DNA of 12,015 bases from Methanocorpusculum sp. (GCA_029987395.1 DALTVX010000064.1:1-12015); one strand, 5' to 3'. Shown: positions 1-6,831, numbered from the stretch's first letter. Numbers and translations are program-made. The notes: generated from the sequence alone by a model not told the origin.

Positions 1-1
1 C

Positions 2-280
2 TATTATGAATGGATGAACGACGTGTCAGGCGAGCGTCAGGGAGTCATCACGATGGTCTATGATCATGATCACCGCGGTCTTATGGAAGCGATCACTGAG
101 ATCCAGCATTCAAACAGACATATCGTCCAGTCGACGATCCATTCTCATGTCAGCGATGAGCGCTGTCTTGAAGTCATCCTCGTCAGAGGACAGGGCGAAC
201 AGCTGAAACAGCTTGCAGAGCGCCTGATGTCCCTGAAAGGCGTCGAGTCGGTCAAACTGACAACAATAAAGATCGACTGA
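2..280 (+). CDS. nikR: Nickel-responsive regulator NikR, C-terminal part (5' end outside the window)
   Basis: The open frame enters from the left edge: codons before the first ATG at 14 read YYEW in the same frame, so the start lies upstream and the N-terminal ribbon-helix-helix DNA-binding domain is not seen. What remains is the ACT-like nickel-sensing and tetramerisation domain. Numbering from the Met at 14, H32, H43, H45 and C51 have exactly the spacing (11, 2, 6) of the four high-affinity nickel ligands of E. coli NikR (H76, H87, H89, C95). The GERQGVITMVYDHDHRGL stretch is also typical of the family. NikR binds operators when loaded with nickel and usually represses nickel uptake genes. 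Its targets are not visible here. It converges on the nitrogenase-like operon with only 20 bases between the stop codons, so the two are not co-transcribed. Identification is firm; the regulated genes are unknown. Confidence 0.93.
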   Translation, partial: YYEWMNDVSGERQGVITMVYDHDHRGLMEAITEIQHSNRHIVQSTIHSHVSDERCLEVILVRGQGEQLKQLAERLMSLKGVESVKLTTIKID

Positions 281-292
281 TCATCCTTCCCC

Positions 293-298
293 AAAAAA
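293..298 (-). terminator. Oligo-T run after the nitrogenase-like operon
   Basis: Six A's on the plus strand give a T6 run on the minus strand immediately past the last operon gene. This is the usual form of an archaeal intrinsic terminator. A plus-strand T7 run at about 314-320, inside the end of the opposing gene, could serve NikR. Confidence 0.4.
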
Positions 299-300
299 TA

Positions 301-1443
301 TTATAATCTACTGTTTTTTTGCTTCAACGTTTCGGCATCTATCAGCGAGTTCAGCACGTTTTCGATAAACATATTCGCCCCCTCGATCCCGGCGATCGGA
401 CGCGCAGCCAGCGAGACACGACTTCTGTCAGGAGGCGTGATCCCAAGAAACGCCGCCTCGGGATATGCATGTGCCTCAAAGGTCGAACCGAGGATGAGAT
501 CCGGTCGTGAGCTCACGATTCTGTCGGTGATTTTTGGCAGGTCTGTTTCACAGGGAATCGTCGTGGCATCACTATTTCTTGCAAGTATTACCGGGACCTC
601 TGACCCGAAGTAGCGCTCCATCATCTTTTTTGCAAACACTGCGTAACTTTCCTGCGCAAAAACTGCCACGACCGGCGCTTCATATTTTCGAAGATACTTG
701 TCACAAGAGTAAAATATCTGCTCCTCGGCCTGCCTAAATCCATCAAGGATCGGATCTATATCAGCTTGCGGAAATGTATCCACAAGTTCTGCACAGGTCG
801 CTTTTAGATCAGGAAACAAAAAAGAGCCAAGCATCGTTCCCACTCCCGAGGGGTATGACGGGTTTACCGATGCCGTATGCAAAGCCGCGCCCTGTCGGAT
901 ATTTTCATAGGTGTCTTTTGCGAGTCGAACAGCCACAGGGATCTTCATGAGGGAGAGAAGCCGCTCTGCCTCGTACAGATTTCCCCGCCAGAACATATCC
1001 AGAAGAGAGACCCCGTCGATGTTCACACCTTCCCGTGACGGATCGGTTTTGATATTCAGACTATCATACGCGATCTTCACTCCCTTCTCGACGTTTCCAA
1101 TGAAACCCGGTGCATCGACAAAGATCGAGGTCGTCTCATCAAAAGCGCCGGAAAGATCCTCGCCGGTAAGTGCCGGGATACACGTGTTCACGATCGCGAT
1201 CGGTCTGTTCGATTTTGATAGATTGCTCACCACCTCTTTTAGGCGGTTCACTGTCCCAAAGACGATCTCAGATTCGAGAAGATAGGTGCTGAAAAATGGG
1301 ATCTTCAGGAGTGATCTTGGGTAATAATAACAACCCGAAGAGCCGTGAATAAGCACATGTATTCCTGAAATACCGCCAAGAATGGAACAGGCCCCTGTCA
1401 TGGCACAAGGCCAGACCGGGTTTACACAAACACCGTCATCCAT
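301..1443 (-). CDS. Nitrogenase component 1-like protein (NifK/NifE type), third gene of operon
   Basis: A 380-residue protein of the nitrogenase component 1 / oxidoreductase family. The N-terminal domain carries C13 in a PCAMTGA context, C38 in HGSSGCYYYPR and C88 in NTCIPALTGED, the three positions where NifD/NifK-type proteins hold the P-cluster or an equivalent Fe-S cluster. IVFGTVNRL (about 60-68) corresponds to the family 'vFGg..kL' motif. The C-terminal part (about 335-370) has an ARPIAGIEGA segment followed by a helix ending in NSL, as in NifK/NifE C-termini. At 380 residues it is shorter than NifK (about 450-520). The start codon overlaps the previous stop (ATGGATGA) and is preceded by a strong GGAGGAGGG ribosome-binding site, so translation is probably coupled. 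It likely pairs with the preceding NifD-like protein. CfbD was considered but does not fit (see findings). Family assignment is firm; substrate unknown. Confidence 0.85.
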   Translation of the reverse strand: MDDGVCVNPVWPCAMTGACSILGGISGIHVLIHGSSGCYYYPRSLLKIPFFSTYLLESEIVFGTVNRLKEVVSNLSKSNRPIAIVNTCIPALTGEDLSGAFDETTSIFVDAPGFIGNVEKGVKIAYDSLNIKTDPSREGVNIDGVSLLDMFWRGNLYEAERLLSLMKIPVAVRLAKDTYENIRQGAALHTASVNPSYPSGVGTMLGSFLFPDLKATCAELVDTFPQADIDPILDGFRQAEEQIFYSCDKYLRKYEAPVVAVFAQESYAVFAKKMMERYFGSEVPVILARNSDATTIPCETDLPKITDRIVSSRPDLILGSTFEAHAYPEAAFLGITPPDRSRVSLAARPIAGIEGANMFIENVLNSLIDAETLKQKNSRL

Positions 1444-2482
1444 GTAAGATCGCCCTCCTCCAGAGATAGAGCATCTTCATTGTTCCCGAGACACCGACCG
1501 GCAGATAAAACGGCAGTCTGACCTTTATCCCATTTGGGGACTCGGTCATCCCTAACCTTCTCAGAGCCTCTTGTGCCACGGCCAACGTACCTTCGAACGG
1601 CTCAACACCAAGACACACCTCACTTCCGCTAAGGCTAGAAAATGTCTCGAGCATCTTTTTCTGATATTCAGTTTCTTTTGAAACTGCTGTGTTGATCACA
1701 TCTTCTGAAAGTCCGGCGGCTCGGCCGACATCCTGTAAAAATGTGATCGAACCGGAGAGACCTCGGGGAAATTCGGACACGATCGGTCGGTCGTATTTCT
1801 TTCCGAGTTCATGTCCTGCAACTTTGCACCGTTCATCCCTTAGAATAAAACAGGTGGCTGTTCCGAGTTTTCTAAGCGTTGCAACGTCTGCATTTCTACA
1901 AAATCTGACGACCACATCCAATCCGAGAAGATTCAGTAACCTCTTTACCTCGGCAAAGTTTTCCTCCACCTCAGACTCCAGATTCTTCTCACCAATTATC
2001 GCGACCATTCCGGGAACTGGTTCTTTTGATTCTGCAAGTGCTGAAAGTCCGACCAGCGCGGCGTTCTCTCCGTCTTTTGCACTTCCTCCGAGAAATCCCG
2101 AGGTCGGGATATACAGTATGCGGTCTGCATACGGATGTACCCGACAAACTGCCTGGCAGTCATCTCCAATCGTTTCCGGCACACATGACGTGATGACGAT
2201 GATAAGCTCAGGTTTTTTGTCTGCTGCACGGTCAAGTGCTAACCGAAGACGGTTTTCGCCGCCGAAGATGACATCCTTGTCGGAAAGTCCTGAGACGAGG
2301 ATCTCAGGGACCATTTGCGTCTCTGCCTCGTTCATCAGCGCATGGAGCATGGAAAATGTCTGATGGGCACAGCCTTTTGGCGCGTGAACTACCGTTACTG
2401 CCCCGGGAATAAAACAGGCGATGGAAAGAGCACCCGTGAGGGTGCATCCTGCCATCCGTAGCTCAGAGATAGTCTCTTGCAA
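1436..2482 (-). CDS. Nitrogenase component 1-like protein (NifD type), second gene of operon
   Basis: A 348-residue NifD-like protein. Numbering from the TTG at 2482, C13 (AGCTLTGA), C38 (HAPKGCAHQ) and C100 (TSCVPETIGDD) match the three cluster-ligand cysteines of NifD. DVIFGGENRL (70-79) is the characteristic family motif. The C-terminus (KVRLPFYLPVGVSGTMKML) is divergent. The protein is much shorter than true NifD (about 480), so no FeMo-cofactor ligand pair can be assigned. Two starts are possible. The TTG at 2482 overlaps the NifH-like gene by 20 bases and has GAGGA about 11 bases upstream. The ATG at 2455, nine codons in, lies 7 bases after the NifH-like stop, still leaves the first cysteine intact and has only a weak site. 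It probably forms a heteromer with the next gene product and receives electrons from the NifH-like protein. Confidence 0.85.
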   Translation of the reverse strand: MQETISELRMAGCTLTGALSIACFIPGAVTVVHAPKGCAHQTFSMLHALMNEAETQMVPEILVSGLSDKDVIFGGENRLRLALDRAADKKPELIIVITSCVPETIGDDCQAVCRVHPYADRILYIPTSGFLGGSAKDGENAALVGLSALAESKEPVPGMVAIIGEKNLESEVEENFAEVKRLLNLLGLDVVVRFCRNADVATLRKLGTATCFILRDERCKVAGHELGKKYDRPIVSEFPRGLSGSITFLQDVGRAAGLSEDVINTAVSKETEYQKKMLETFSSLSGSEVCLGVEPFEGTLAVAQEALRRLGMTESPNGIKVRLPFYLPVGVSGTMKMLYLWRRAILHG

Positions 2483-3275
2483 GGTCTTCCAGTTCCTCTA
2501 AAGCAAGCGGCGTTGGGATCCGAAGATCGGTGTTTGCGAGAATGGTTCTTGCACATTCCCGATACACCTCCGCCTGTTCGCATTTCGGGTCATGTTCGAT
2601 GACCGTCTTCCGGTTCACCTCGGCTGCTCTGACGGAGTTGCTGCGCGGGATATAGCAGACAAGTTTCGATCCGATCCTTTTTGCAAACTCCTCGACAAGC
2701 TCCTTTTCGTTATCCATATTTTTTGCATTGCAGATCACGCCACCGAGTCGGCATTTCGCGGTGCTTCTCTCAGATATTCGTGCGATCGCTTTACAAATAT
2801 TGTTCGCCGCATAGAGACTCATCAACTCCCCGCTCGTGATAAGATAGACCTCTTGTGCATATCCATCTCTCATTGGCATCGCAAATCCTCCGCAGACAAC
2901 GTCGCCAAGAACATCATATACCACAACGTCGCCGTAGAGTGCGTTCATCTTTTCAAGAAGCTGGAATGTTGCAATGATCCCCCGGCCTGCACATCCGATA
3001 CCAGGTTCAGGTCCTCCTGCCTCAACACAGCGGATGTTCCCAAATCCCTTATAGATGATATCCTCGCTTTTGATCTCCTTTTGATCATACATCTGCTCGA
3101 GTACAGTCGGGATCCAGCGTCCGTGCATAAGCATGCGTGTACTGTCATGCTTTGGGTCACATCCGATCTGCATGACATCCAGATCCATCTCCGAAAATGC
3201 TGCAGAAAGATTTGCCGATGTAGTAGATTTTCCAATACCTCCTTTTCCGTAGAGGGCGATCTGTCTCATTGTCAT
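2463..3275 (-). CDS. NifH-like ATP-dependent reductase, first gene of nitrogenase-like operon
   Basis: A 270-residue NifH/BchL/CfbC-family iron protein. It has a P-loop GKGGIGKST (10-18), a Switch I region with IGCDPKHDST (37-46), C95 in GIGCAGRG and C128 in DVLGDVVCGGF, the two cysteines that hold the intersubunit [4Fe-4S] cluster in the homodimer. R98 lies where NifH has the arginine used for ADP-ribosylation. Its expected role is to dock on the two component-1-like proteins encoded downstream and deliver electrons in an ATP-dependent way. An alternative ATG at 3269 (MRQIALYGKGG) matches typical family N-termini more closely. There is no ribosome-binding site, but a TATA-like box lies 24-30 bases upstream, suggesting a leaderless message. 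The sequence alone does not separate F430-pathway CfbC from other group IV NifH-like proteins; the neighbours argue against CfbC. Confidence 0.9.
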   Translation of the reverse strand: MTMRQIALYGKGGIGKSTTSANLSAAFSEMDLDVMQIGCDPKHDSTRMLMHGRWIPTVLEQMYDQKEIKSEDIIYKGFGNIRCVEAGGPEPGIGCAGRGIIATFQLLEKMNALYGDVVVYDVLGDVVCGGFAMPMRDGYAQEVYLITSGELMSLYAANNICKAIARISERSTAKCRLGGVICNAKNMDNEKELVEEFAKRIGSKLVCYIPRSNSVRAAEVNRKTVIEHDPKCEQAEVYRECARTILANTDLRIPTPLALEELEDLARDYL

Positions 3276-3293
3276 ATATATTGATGTGCAGGA

Positions 3294-3305
3294 TACATAT
3301 AATTT
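3294..3305 (-). promoter_or_regulatory. TATA-like box of the nitrogenase-like operon
   Basis: On the minus strand this reads AAATTATATGTA. Its centre is about 24 bases before the ATG at 3275 and 30 before the ATG at 3269. Archaeal transcription starts about 26 bases from the TATA centre, so the message would begin at or next to the start codon. The operon therefore probably has its own promoter rather than relying on read-through from trkH. Confidence 0.5.
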
Positions 3306-3351
3306 GAGTTAAATCCATGTTGTCTGGTCACGATACCAAAGCTTCATGAAC

Positions 3352-4836
3352 CTATTTTTCTCTTTTATCCATTCTCTTTTGTGCGTCAAACCCTCTGAGG
3401 ATGCCCCATACAAGGAGCAGAACGGGAATGATCTCCAGCCTTGCGACCCACATCACAAAGAACATGATGACCTTTGCATAATCTGGCATCAGCGGTCCAA
3501 CGATCCCGGTCGAGCTGCCGTTGTTTCCAATACAGCTACACAGATCATAGATCGTACCAACAACATTTTGTGAGAAGTACGGGTCGTGAAGAAACACGAT
3601 CAATGTCCCAAGTAGCAGGAAAAGGAACAGGAGTATCATAAGGAGGGATTTTGCAATCAAGCTCTCCGCAGCTTTTCCATAAATCGGTCTTCCGTCGTGC
3701 CGCATCGGAACAACCGCCCGCGGACTCTGCAGAGTCTTTCTAAACCACCATCCAAGCGCCTCGAACATGACCTGGATACGATTTAGTTTGATACCTCCTG
3801 ACGTACTTCCCTGAGCTCCTTCGATCATCAGGAATATTGAAAGAAACAGGATCGGCGCTACCCCCCATCCGGCAAAGTTCGTGTTCTGGAATCCAGTAGA
3901 ACTCACAGCAGTACCGGCCATGAAAAGACTTTGCCGAAGTGTCTCCCAGATCGGCATTCCTGCGGTAAATAGTTCAATGGTCAGGACTGCGGAAACTAAA
4001 AGGAAAACTGCGATCAGCATATGTAAGATCCTGTCATGCAGTATCTCCTTAAACGACCTGCTGACATATATCACATAATAAAGTCTGAATGGCAATGCTC
4101 CGGCGAGCATGATCGGGATCAAAACCATTTCGAGCGCCATATTGTCGAAATGCGTTATTCCAGCAGCGTATATCGTCATACCTCCTGTGGCGATGGCACA
4201 AAAACCAACATTCACCGCGTCCCAAAGGCTGAGCCCAGTAAGCAGGATTCCTATAATTGCAACGAGCGTGAGAATGAGATAGATTTTCCACATCTGAAAA
4301 GCGGTCGAGATCACACTTGGCATGAAGGATTCCGATCTGCCTTCTGAGCGGTAGAGATTTTGGGTCACCATACCCGACCTGCTTGCGACCGTAAGCGTAA
4401 ATGCCACGATCCCAAGGCCGCCGATCCACTGCATAAGTGAACGCCACAGAAGAATGGTCTTTGGCCAGACCTCGATGTTTACTGCAAGAGTAAATCCTGT
4501 TCCCGTCCACGCCGACATAGATTCAAACGCGGCATCAATAAAAGGCATACCTGCAAAAATGAATGGAAAACATCCTAAAAAGCCGACAAGTGCCCAGATA
4601 ACAGCGGTCGCCGAAATAGACAGACTTGCCCGAGGGGATTTGCTGCCCTTAGGAAGAAGGCGAAGCAGACCTCCTAGCCCAATCAATGCAAGAGTAGAAG
4701 TCCCCATCCAGGGAAGAGCATACCATTCCTGGTAGAAACAGCCAACGATGATCGGAAGAAGTGAGGCGGCGCCTATGAGTAGAAGTACTGACCCGATATC
4801 ACGACCGATCGCTGGAAGTTCCCTAACGTACCCCAT
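3352..4836 (-). CDS. trkH: TrkH/KtrB-family potassium uptake membrane subunit
   Basis: A 494-residue polytopic membrane protein built from four pore repeats. The filter loops are visible in order: SAWTGTGFTLA (about 109-119), AIATGGMTIYA (about 215-225), AVSSTGFQNTN (about 312-322) and CIGNNGSSTGIVG (about 436-448). The WRSLMQWIGGLGIV segment after the first pore loop is a hallmark of the TrkH/TrkG/KtrB superfamily. Length matches TrkH (about 480-500). It would conduct K+ (possibly with Na+) into the cell. Partners of this class are cytoplasmic RCK/TrkA proteins, and none is encoded in the window. It lies 76 bases upstream of the NifH-like gene on the same strand but has no obvious link to it. 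The fourth filter (NNGSS) is less canonical than the others. Confident in family; ion preference inferred. Confidence 0.93.
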   Translation of the reverse strand: MGYVRELPAIGRDIGSVLLLIGAASLLPIIVGCFYQEWYALPWMGTSTLALIGLGGLLRLLPKGSKSPRASLSISATAVIWALVGFLGCFPFIFAGMPFIDAAFESMSAWTGTGFTLAVNIEVWPKTILLWRSLMQWIGGLGIVAFTLTVASRSGMVTQNLYRSEGRSESFMPSVISTAFQMWKIYLILTLVAIIGILLTGLSLWDAVNVGFCAIATGGMTIYAAGITHFDNMALEMVLIPIMLAGALPFRLYYVIYVSRSFKEILHDRILHMLIAVFLLVSAVLTIELFTAGMPIWETLRQSLFMAGTAVSSTGFQNTNFAGWGVAPILFLSIFLMIEGAQGSTSGGIKLNRIQVMFEALGWWFRKTLQSPRAVVPMRHDGRPIYGKAAESLIAKSLLMILLFLFLLLGTLIVFLHDPYFSQNVVGTIYDLCSCIGNNGSSTGIVGPLMPDYAKVIMFFVMWVARLEIIPVLLLVWGILRGFDAQKRMDKREK

Positions 4837-4872
4837 TAACAGTACAGTTAGGTGTTTGACAATAATAATAGC
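4837..4872 (-). promoter_or_regulatory. Probable trkH promoter with near-palindrome
   Basis: An AT-rich GCTATTATTATT stretch on the minus strand is centred about 30 bases before the trkH ATG, consistent with a TATA box and a very short leader. No ribosome-binding site is seen. TAACAGTACAGTTA at 4837-4850, directly before the start codon, is a near-perfect inverted repeat (arms TAAC/GTTA, core GTAC, one non-pairing position pair) and could be an operator. Confidence 0.35.
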
Positions 4873-4880
4873 AGTTCCCT

Positions 4881-4903
4881 AAAAAAGGTCCTGAAGAAAA
4901 AAA
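4881..4903 (-). terminator. Double oligo-T terminator after desulfoferrodoxin
   Basis: Two A-runs on the plus strand (4881-4886 and 4897-4903) give T7 and T6 runs on the minus strand, 12 to 35 bases past the desulfoferrodoxin stop. They sit in front of the trkH promoter and should separate the two units. Confidence 0.5.
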
Positions 4904-4915
4904 TGAAGTGAGGAT

Positions 4916-5299
4916 CTATTCTTTTTTGACCCAGAGATTGTGAATATTACAATACTCACAGGCTTTGTCTGCCTTTGCCGTGGTCTTCACGATCATCTCA
5001 GGTTTTTCTCCCGGGATAAGGAACTTCTCGTGGATGATACCATCGTCTGTTCTAAGGGCTATCCAGGTGATGTAGTGTTCATCGGTCATAGGGTGAGCGA
5101 CCGAGCCTACTGTTACTTTGTATCCTTCGGAAATCTTTTCGACAACTGGAACGTGTTTTTCCGTTGTTGCATCAGCGGTGTTTTCCGGAAGTAATTCCAT
5201 CGGCTTACCGCAGCAGACCAGTTCGCCTTTTCCTTGTGCAAGAACCTTGACCGTGTTTCCGCAGACGAAACACTTGTAGATCTCTTTTGTCTTTGTCAT
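4916..5299 (-). CDS. dfx: Desulfoferrodoxin (superoxide reductase, two iron centres)
   Basis: A 127-residue full-length desulfoferrodoxin. The N-terminal desulforedoxin-like domain has C10, C13, C29 and C30 (CFVCG...VCCG), the centre I Fe(Cys)4 site. The C-terminal superoxide reductase domain has H49 (EKHVP), H69 (AHPM), H75 (DEHYI), C117 and H120 (EYCNIHNLW), the square-pyramidal FeHis4Cys centre II. E47 and K48, the catalytic loop residues, are present. It reduces superoxide to hydrogen peroxide without releasing O2, with electrons normally from rubredoxin, which is encoded upstream in the same direction. It lies 59 bases after fprA, beyond an oligo-T run, so it probably has its own promoter while sharing the oxygen-defence role of its neighbours. 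Length and motifs are complete, and nothing is missing. Confidence 0.97.
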   Translation of the reverse strand: MTKTKEIYKCFVCGNTVKVLAQGKGELVCCGKPMELLPENTADATTEKHVPVVEKISEGYKVTVGSVAHPMTDEHYITWIALRTDDGIIHEKFLIPGEKPEMIVKTTAKADKACEYCNIHNLWVKKE

Positions 5300-5322
5300 A
5301 CTAGAGACTTAGGTCAACCTGC

Positions 5323-5339
5323 AATAAATACGTACGTAT
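5323..5339 (-). promoter_or_regulatory. dfx promoter: TATA box with overlapping 12-nt palindrome
   Basis: On the minus strand TATTTATT (5323-5330) is centred 27 bases before the dfx ATG, the right distance for a leaderless message. The perfect palindrome ATACGTACGTAT (5328-5339) abuts and slightly overlaps it on the upstream side, where the BRE/TFB contact would lie. A protein bound there would be expected to block or alter initiation. Confidence 0.5.
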
Positions 5340-5347
5340 CGGGGAAT

Positions 5348-5353
5348 AAAAAA
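5348..5353 (-). terminator. Oligo-T run after fprA
   Basis: A6 on the plus strand gives T6 on the minus strand six bases beyond the fprA stop and just before the dfx promoter. It probably ends part of the rubredoxin-fprA transcription. Confidence 0.35.
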
Positions 5354-5358
5354 GAAGT

Positions 5359-6543
5359 TCAGAGCGTCTTATGACGCTCTTCGATCGAGTCTGCAAGTTT
5401 ATGCAGAGCTGTGATCGCTGCTTCATCAGGAAGACCCTTGATGTAGACTGGCTCAAGAATTTCAGCTCCAAGAGGAGACAGCATCTCAGCAAGATAGTTC
5501 ACGGCATTGGTTCCCCAGCCGTATGAACCGATAACACTCAGGTACTTTGCCTTCGGGCGAAGTAATCTGACGAGGTATGCTGCGTTCACGGCGAGCGGGT
5601 GGGGGCCGAAGAGAACGGTCGGTGTTGCAAGAATGATCGTTGCCGGTTCAATCAATGAACTGCCGAGTACACCCGAATCTGTATCAAGAAGATTGTACTC
5701 ATGAACGGGTATCCCGCGCTGAACAAGATCATCAACCAAGAAGCTCACCATCATCTTCGTACTGCCATGCATGGATGCATAGGCGATAACGACAAGGTTC
5801 TTTGGCGTGTCGGATGCCCAGTCATGATAGAGATCGATGATCTTTGCCGGAAGTCTTAGAACAGGACCATGGCTTGGGGCGATGATCACCGGCGCAATCT
5901 TCTCGACCACTGCCAACTGCTCACGGACAGATGCTCTAAAAGGCATCATGATCGCTGCATAATAGCGTTTCACTCCCTCCAGATAATCTGCAGATTCATC
6001 ATCCTGGTAAAGTGTCGGGGATGCGTAGTGAGTACTCAGGAAGTCCGAGGTCATCAAAATTTTGTCCTCGACGACCTCTGCAAACATCGTGTCGGGCCAG
6101 TGGACCCAGGGAGCCAGATGGAACTTCAGGGTCTTGTCACCAAGGGAAAGTGTTTCTTTATCCTCGATAACGATGAACCGTTCTTCCAGCTCTTCCAGAT
6201 GATGAAGTGCCATCAAAAATCCTTTACAGACCTCGTTTGTGACGACCTTCACCATAGGATATACATCGAGAAGCAGCGGCAGAAGTCCGGAATGATCCTG
6301 TTCTGCATGCAGACAGACGATATAATCCAGAGAATCCTGGTTCAGCCTCATGAGATTGGTGATGAATTCTGCTTCGTCGTGAAGCTCACCCGTATCAATA
6401 AGAGCGGTTTTTTCGCTGCCTTTTACGAGGTAAGCATTGTTGCTGCTTCCTCGTGGGGTCGGCATGATCGAATCAAAACATCTGAGACCCCAGTTGATAG
6501 TGCCGACCGAATAGATATTTTCAACGATCTCACGAACTGCCAT
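5359..6543 (-). CDS. fprA: A-type flavoprotein / F420H2 oxidase (flavodiiron protein)
   Basis: A 394-residue flavodiiron protein. The N-terminal metallo-beta-lactamase-like domain has the diiron ligands H79, E81, D83, H84 (HAEQDHSG), H148 (PWVHWPD), D167 (SDFLSTH) and H225 (PSHGPV). The C-terminal flavodoxin domain begins near residue 250 with the FMN phosphate loop YASMHGST (255-262), followed by ATPTVLFG. In methanogens this class takes electrons from reduced F420 and reduces O2 to water; related proteins elsewhere reduce NO through rubredoxin. The methanogen setting favours the F420H2 oxidase role, an inference from family and context. It begins 6 bases after the rubredoxin stop, so the two are almost certainly co-transcribed. 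Family identification is very strong; preference for O2 over NO cannot be read from sequence. Confidence 0.95.
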   Translation of the reverse strand: MAVREIVENIYSVGTINWGLRCFDSIMPTPRGSSNNAYLVKGSEKTALIDTGELHDEAEFITNLMRLNQDSLDYIVCLHAEQDHSGLLPLLLDVYPMVKVVTNEVCKGFLMALHHLEELEERFIVIEDKETLSLGDKTLKFHLAPWVHWPDTMFAEVVEDKILMTSDFLSTHYASPTLYQDDESADYLEGVKRYYAAIMMPFRASVREQLAVVEKIAPVIIAPSHGPVLRLPAKIIDLYHDWASDTPKNLVVIAYASMHGSTKMMVSFLVDDLVQRGIPVHEYNLLDTDSGVLGSSLIEPATIILATPTVLFGPHPLAVNAAYLVRLLRPKAKYLSVIGSYGWGTNAVNYLAEMLSPLGAEILEPVYIKGLPDEAAITALHKLADSIEERHKTL

Positions 6544-6549
6544 AAGCTT

Positions 6550-6705
6550 TTACACCTTTGTGAAATGTGACTTGCCTGCGGCACAGACCGGGCATTTCCA
6601 TGTGTCTGGAAGAGATTCAAAAGATGTTCCTGCTGGGTACATGATACCCGCGCCTTTTTCTGGGTCGTAGACATATCCACAGACCATACAACGGTATTTG
6701 TCCAT
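6550..6705 (-). CDS. Rubredoxin (51 residues)
   Basis: A short gene encoding MDKYRCMVCGYVYDPEKGAG at its N-terminus and ending SHFTKV, 51 residues, the normal rubredoxin length. C6 and C9 (CMVCG) with C38 and C41 (CPVCA) form the Fe(Cys)4 site, and the conserved YxCxxCGYxYDP opening and a W-K-C-P-V-C turn are present. It carries single electrons in the cytoplasm, here most likely to FprA and/or desulfoferrodoxin. It is the first gene of the unit, with fprA 6 bases downstream. A GGTAGGA ribosome-binding site lies about 10 bases before the ATG. The gene is easily missed because of its size. Confidence 0.96.
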   Translation of the reverse strand: MDKYRCMVCGYVYDPEKGAGIMYPAGTSFESLPDTWKCPVCAAGKSHFTKV

Positions 6706-6714
6706 TTTAATAAA

Positions 6715-6770
6715 TCCTACCTTAGTCTTTAAGGTAATAGAATAATTCGAGCCTTAAGGTTATAAGTACT
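6715..6770. promoter_or_regulatory. Divergent promoter region with paired CCTTA/TAAGG inverted repeats
   Basis: The 126-base gap between rubredoxin (minus) and the UbiB-like gene (plus) holds two inverted repeats with the same half-site: ACCTTA-5 nt-TAAGGT at 6719-6735 and CCTTAAGG at 6752-6759, their centres about 28 bases apart. AT-rich TATA-like stretches lie between and beside them (minus-strand ATTATTCTATT near 6742; GGTTATAAG at 6758-6766, usable in either direction). This arrangement suits a dimeric regulator acting on the oxygen-defence operon and perhaps on the divergent gene. The exact start sites cannot be fixed from sequence. Confidence 0.5.
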
Positions 6771-6831
6771 CCCTAATGGGCAATTTAGCCGCACTATTAA
6801 CATCTAGTAAAAGCCAATTAACAACTACGCT

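Noticed and set aside
1689..2363. 224-codon plus-strand frame opposite the NifD-like gene (and a similar 230-codon frame at 2592-3284 opposite the NifH-like gene)
   Set aside because: Antisense shadows of genes with clear motifs; the translations are Ser/Arg- or Cys/His-rich without domains.
301..3275. Naming the nitrogenase-like genes cfbC/cfbD (F430 biosynthesis) or nifHDK
   Set aside because: Two distinct component-1 subunits, an N-terminus unlike CfbD as I recall it, lengths well short of NifD/NifK, and no nif accessory genes nearby. A function name would exceed the evidence.
5869..6570. 233-codon plus-strand frame opposite fprA
   Set aside because: It lies entirely antisense to a well-supported flavodiiron protein and rubredoxin, with no domain or start signal.
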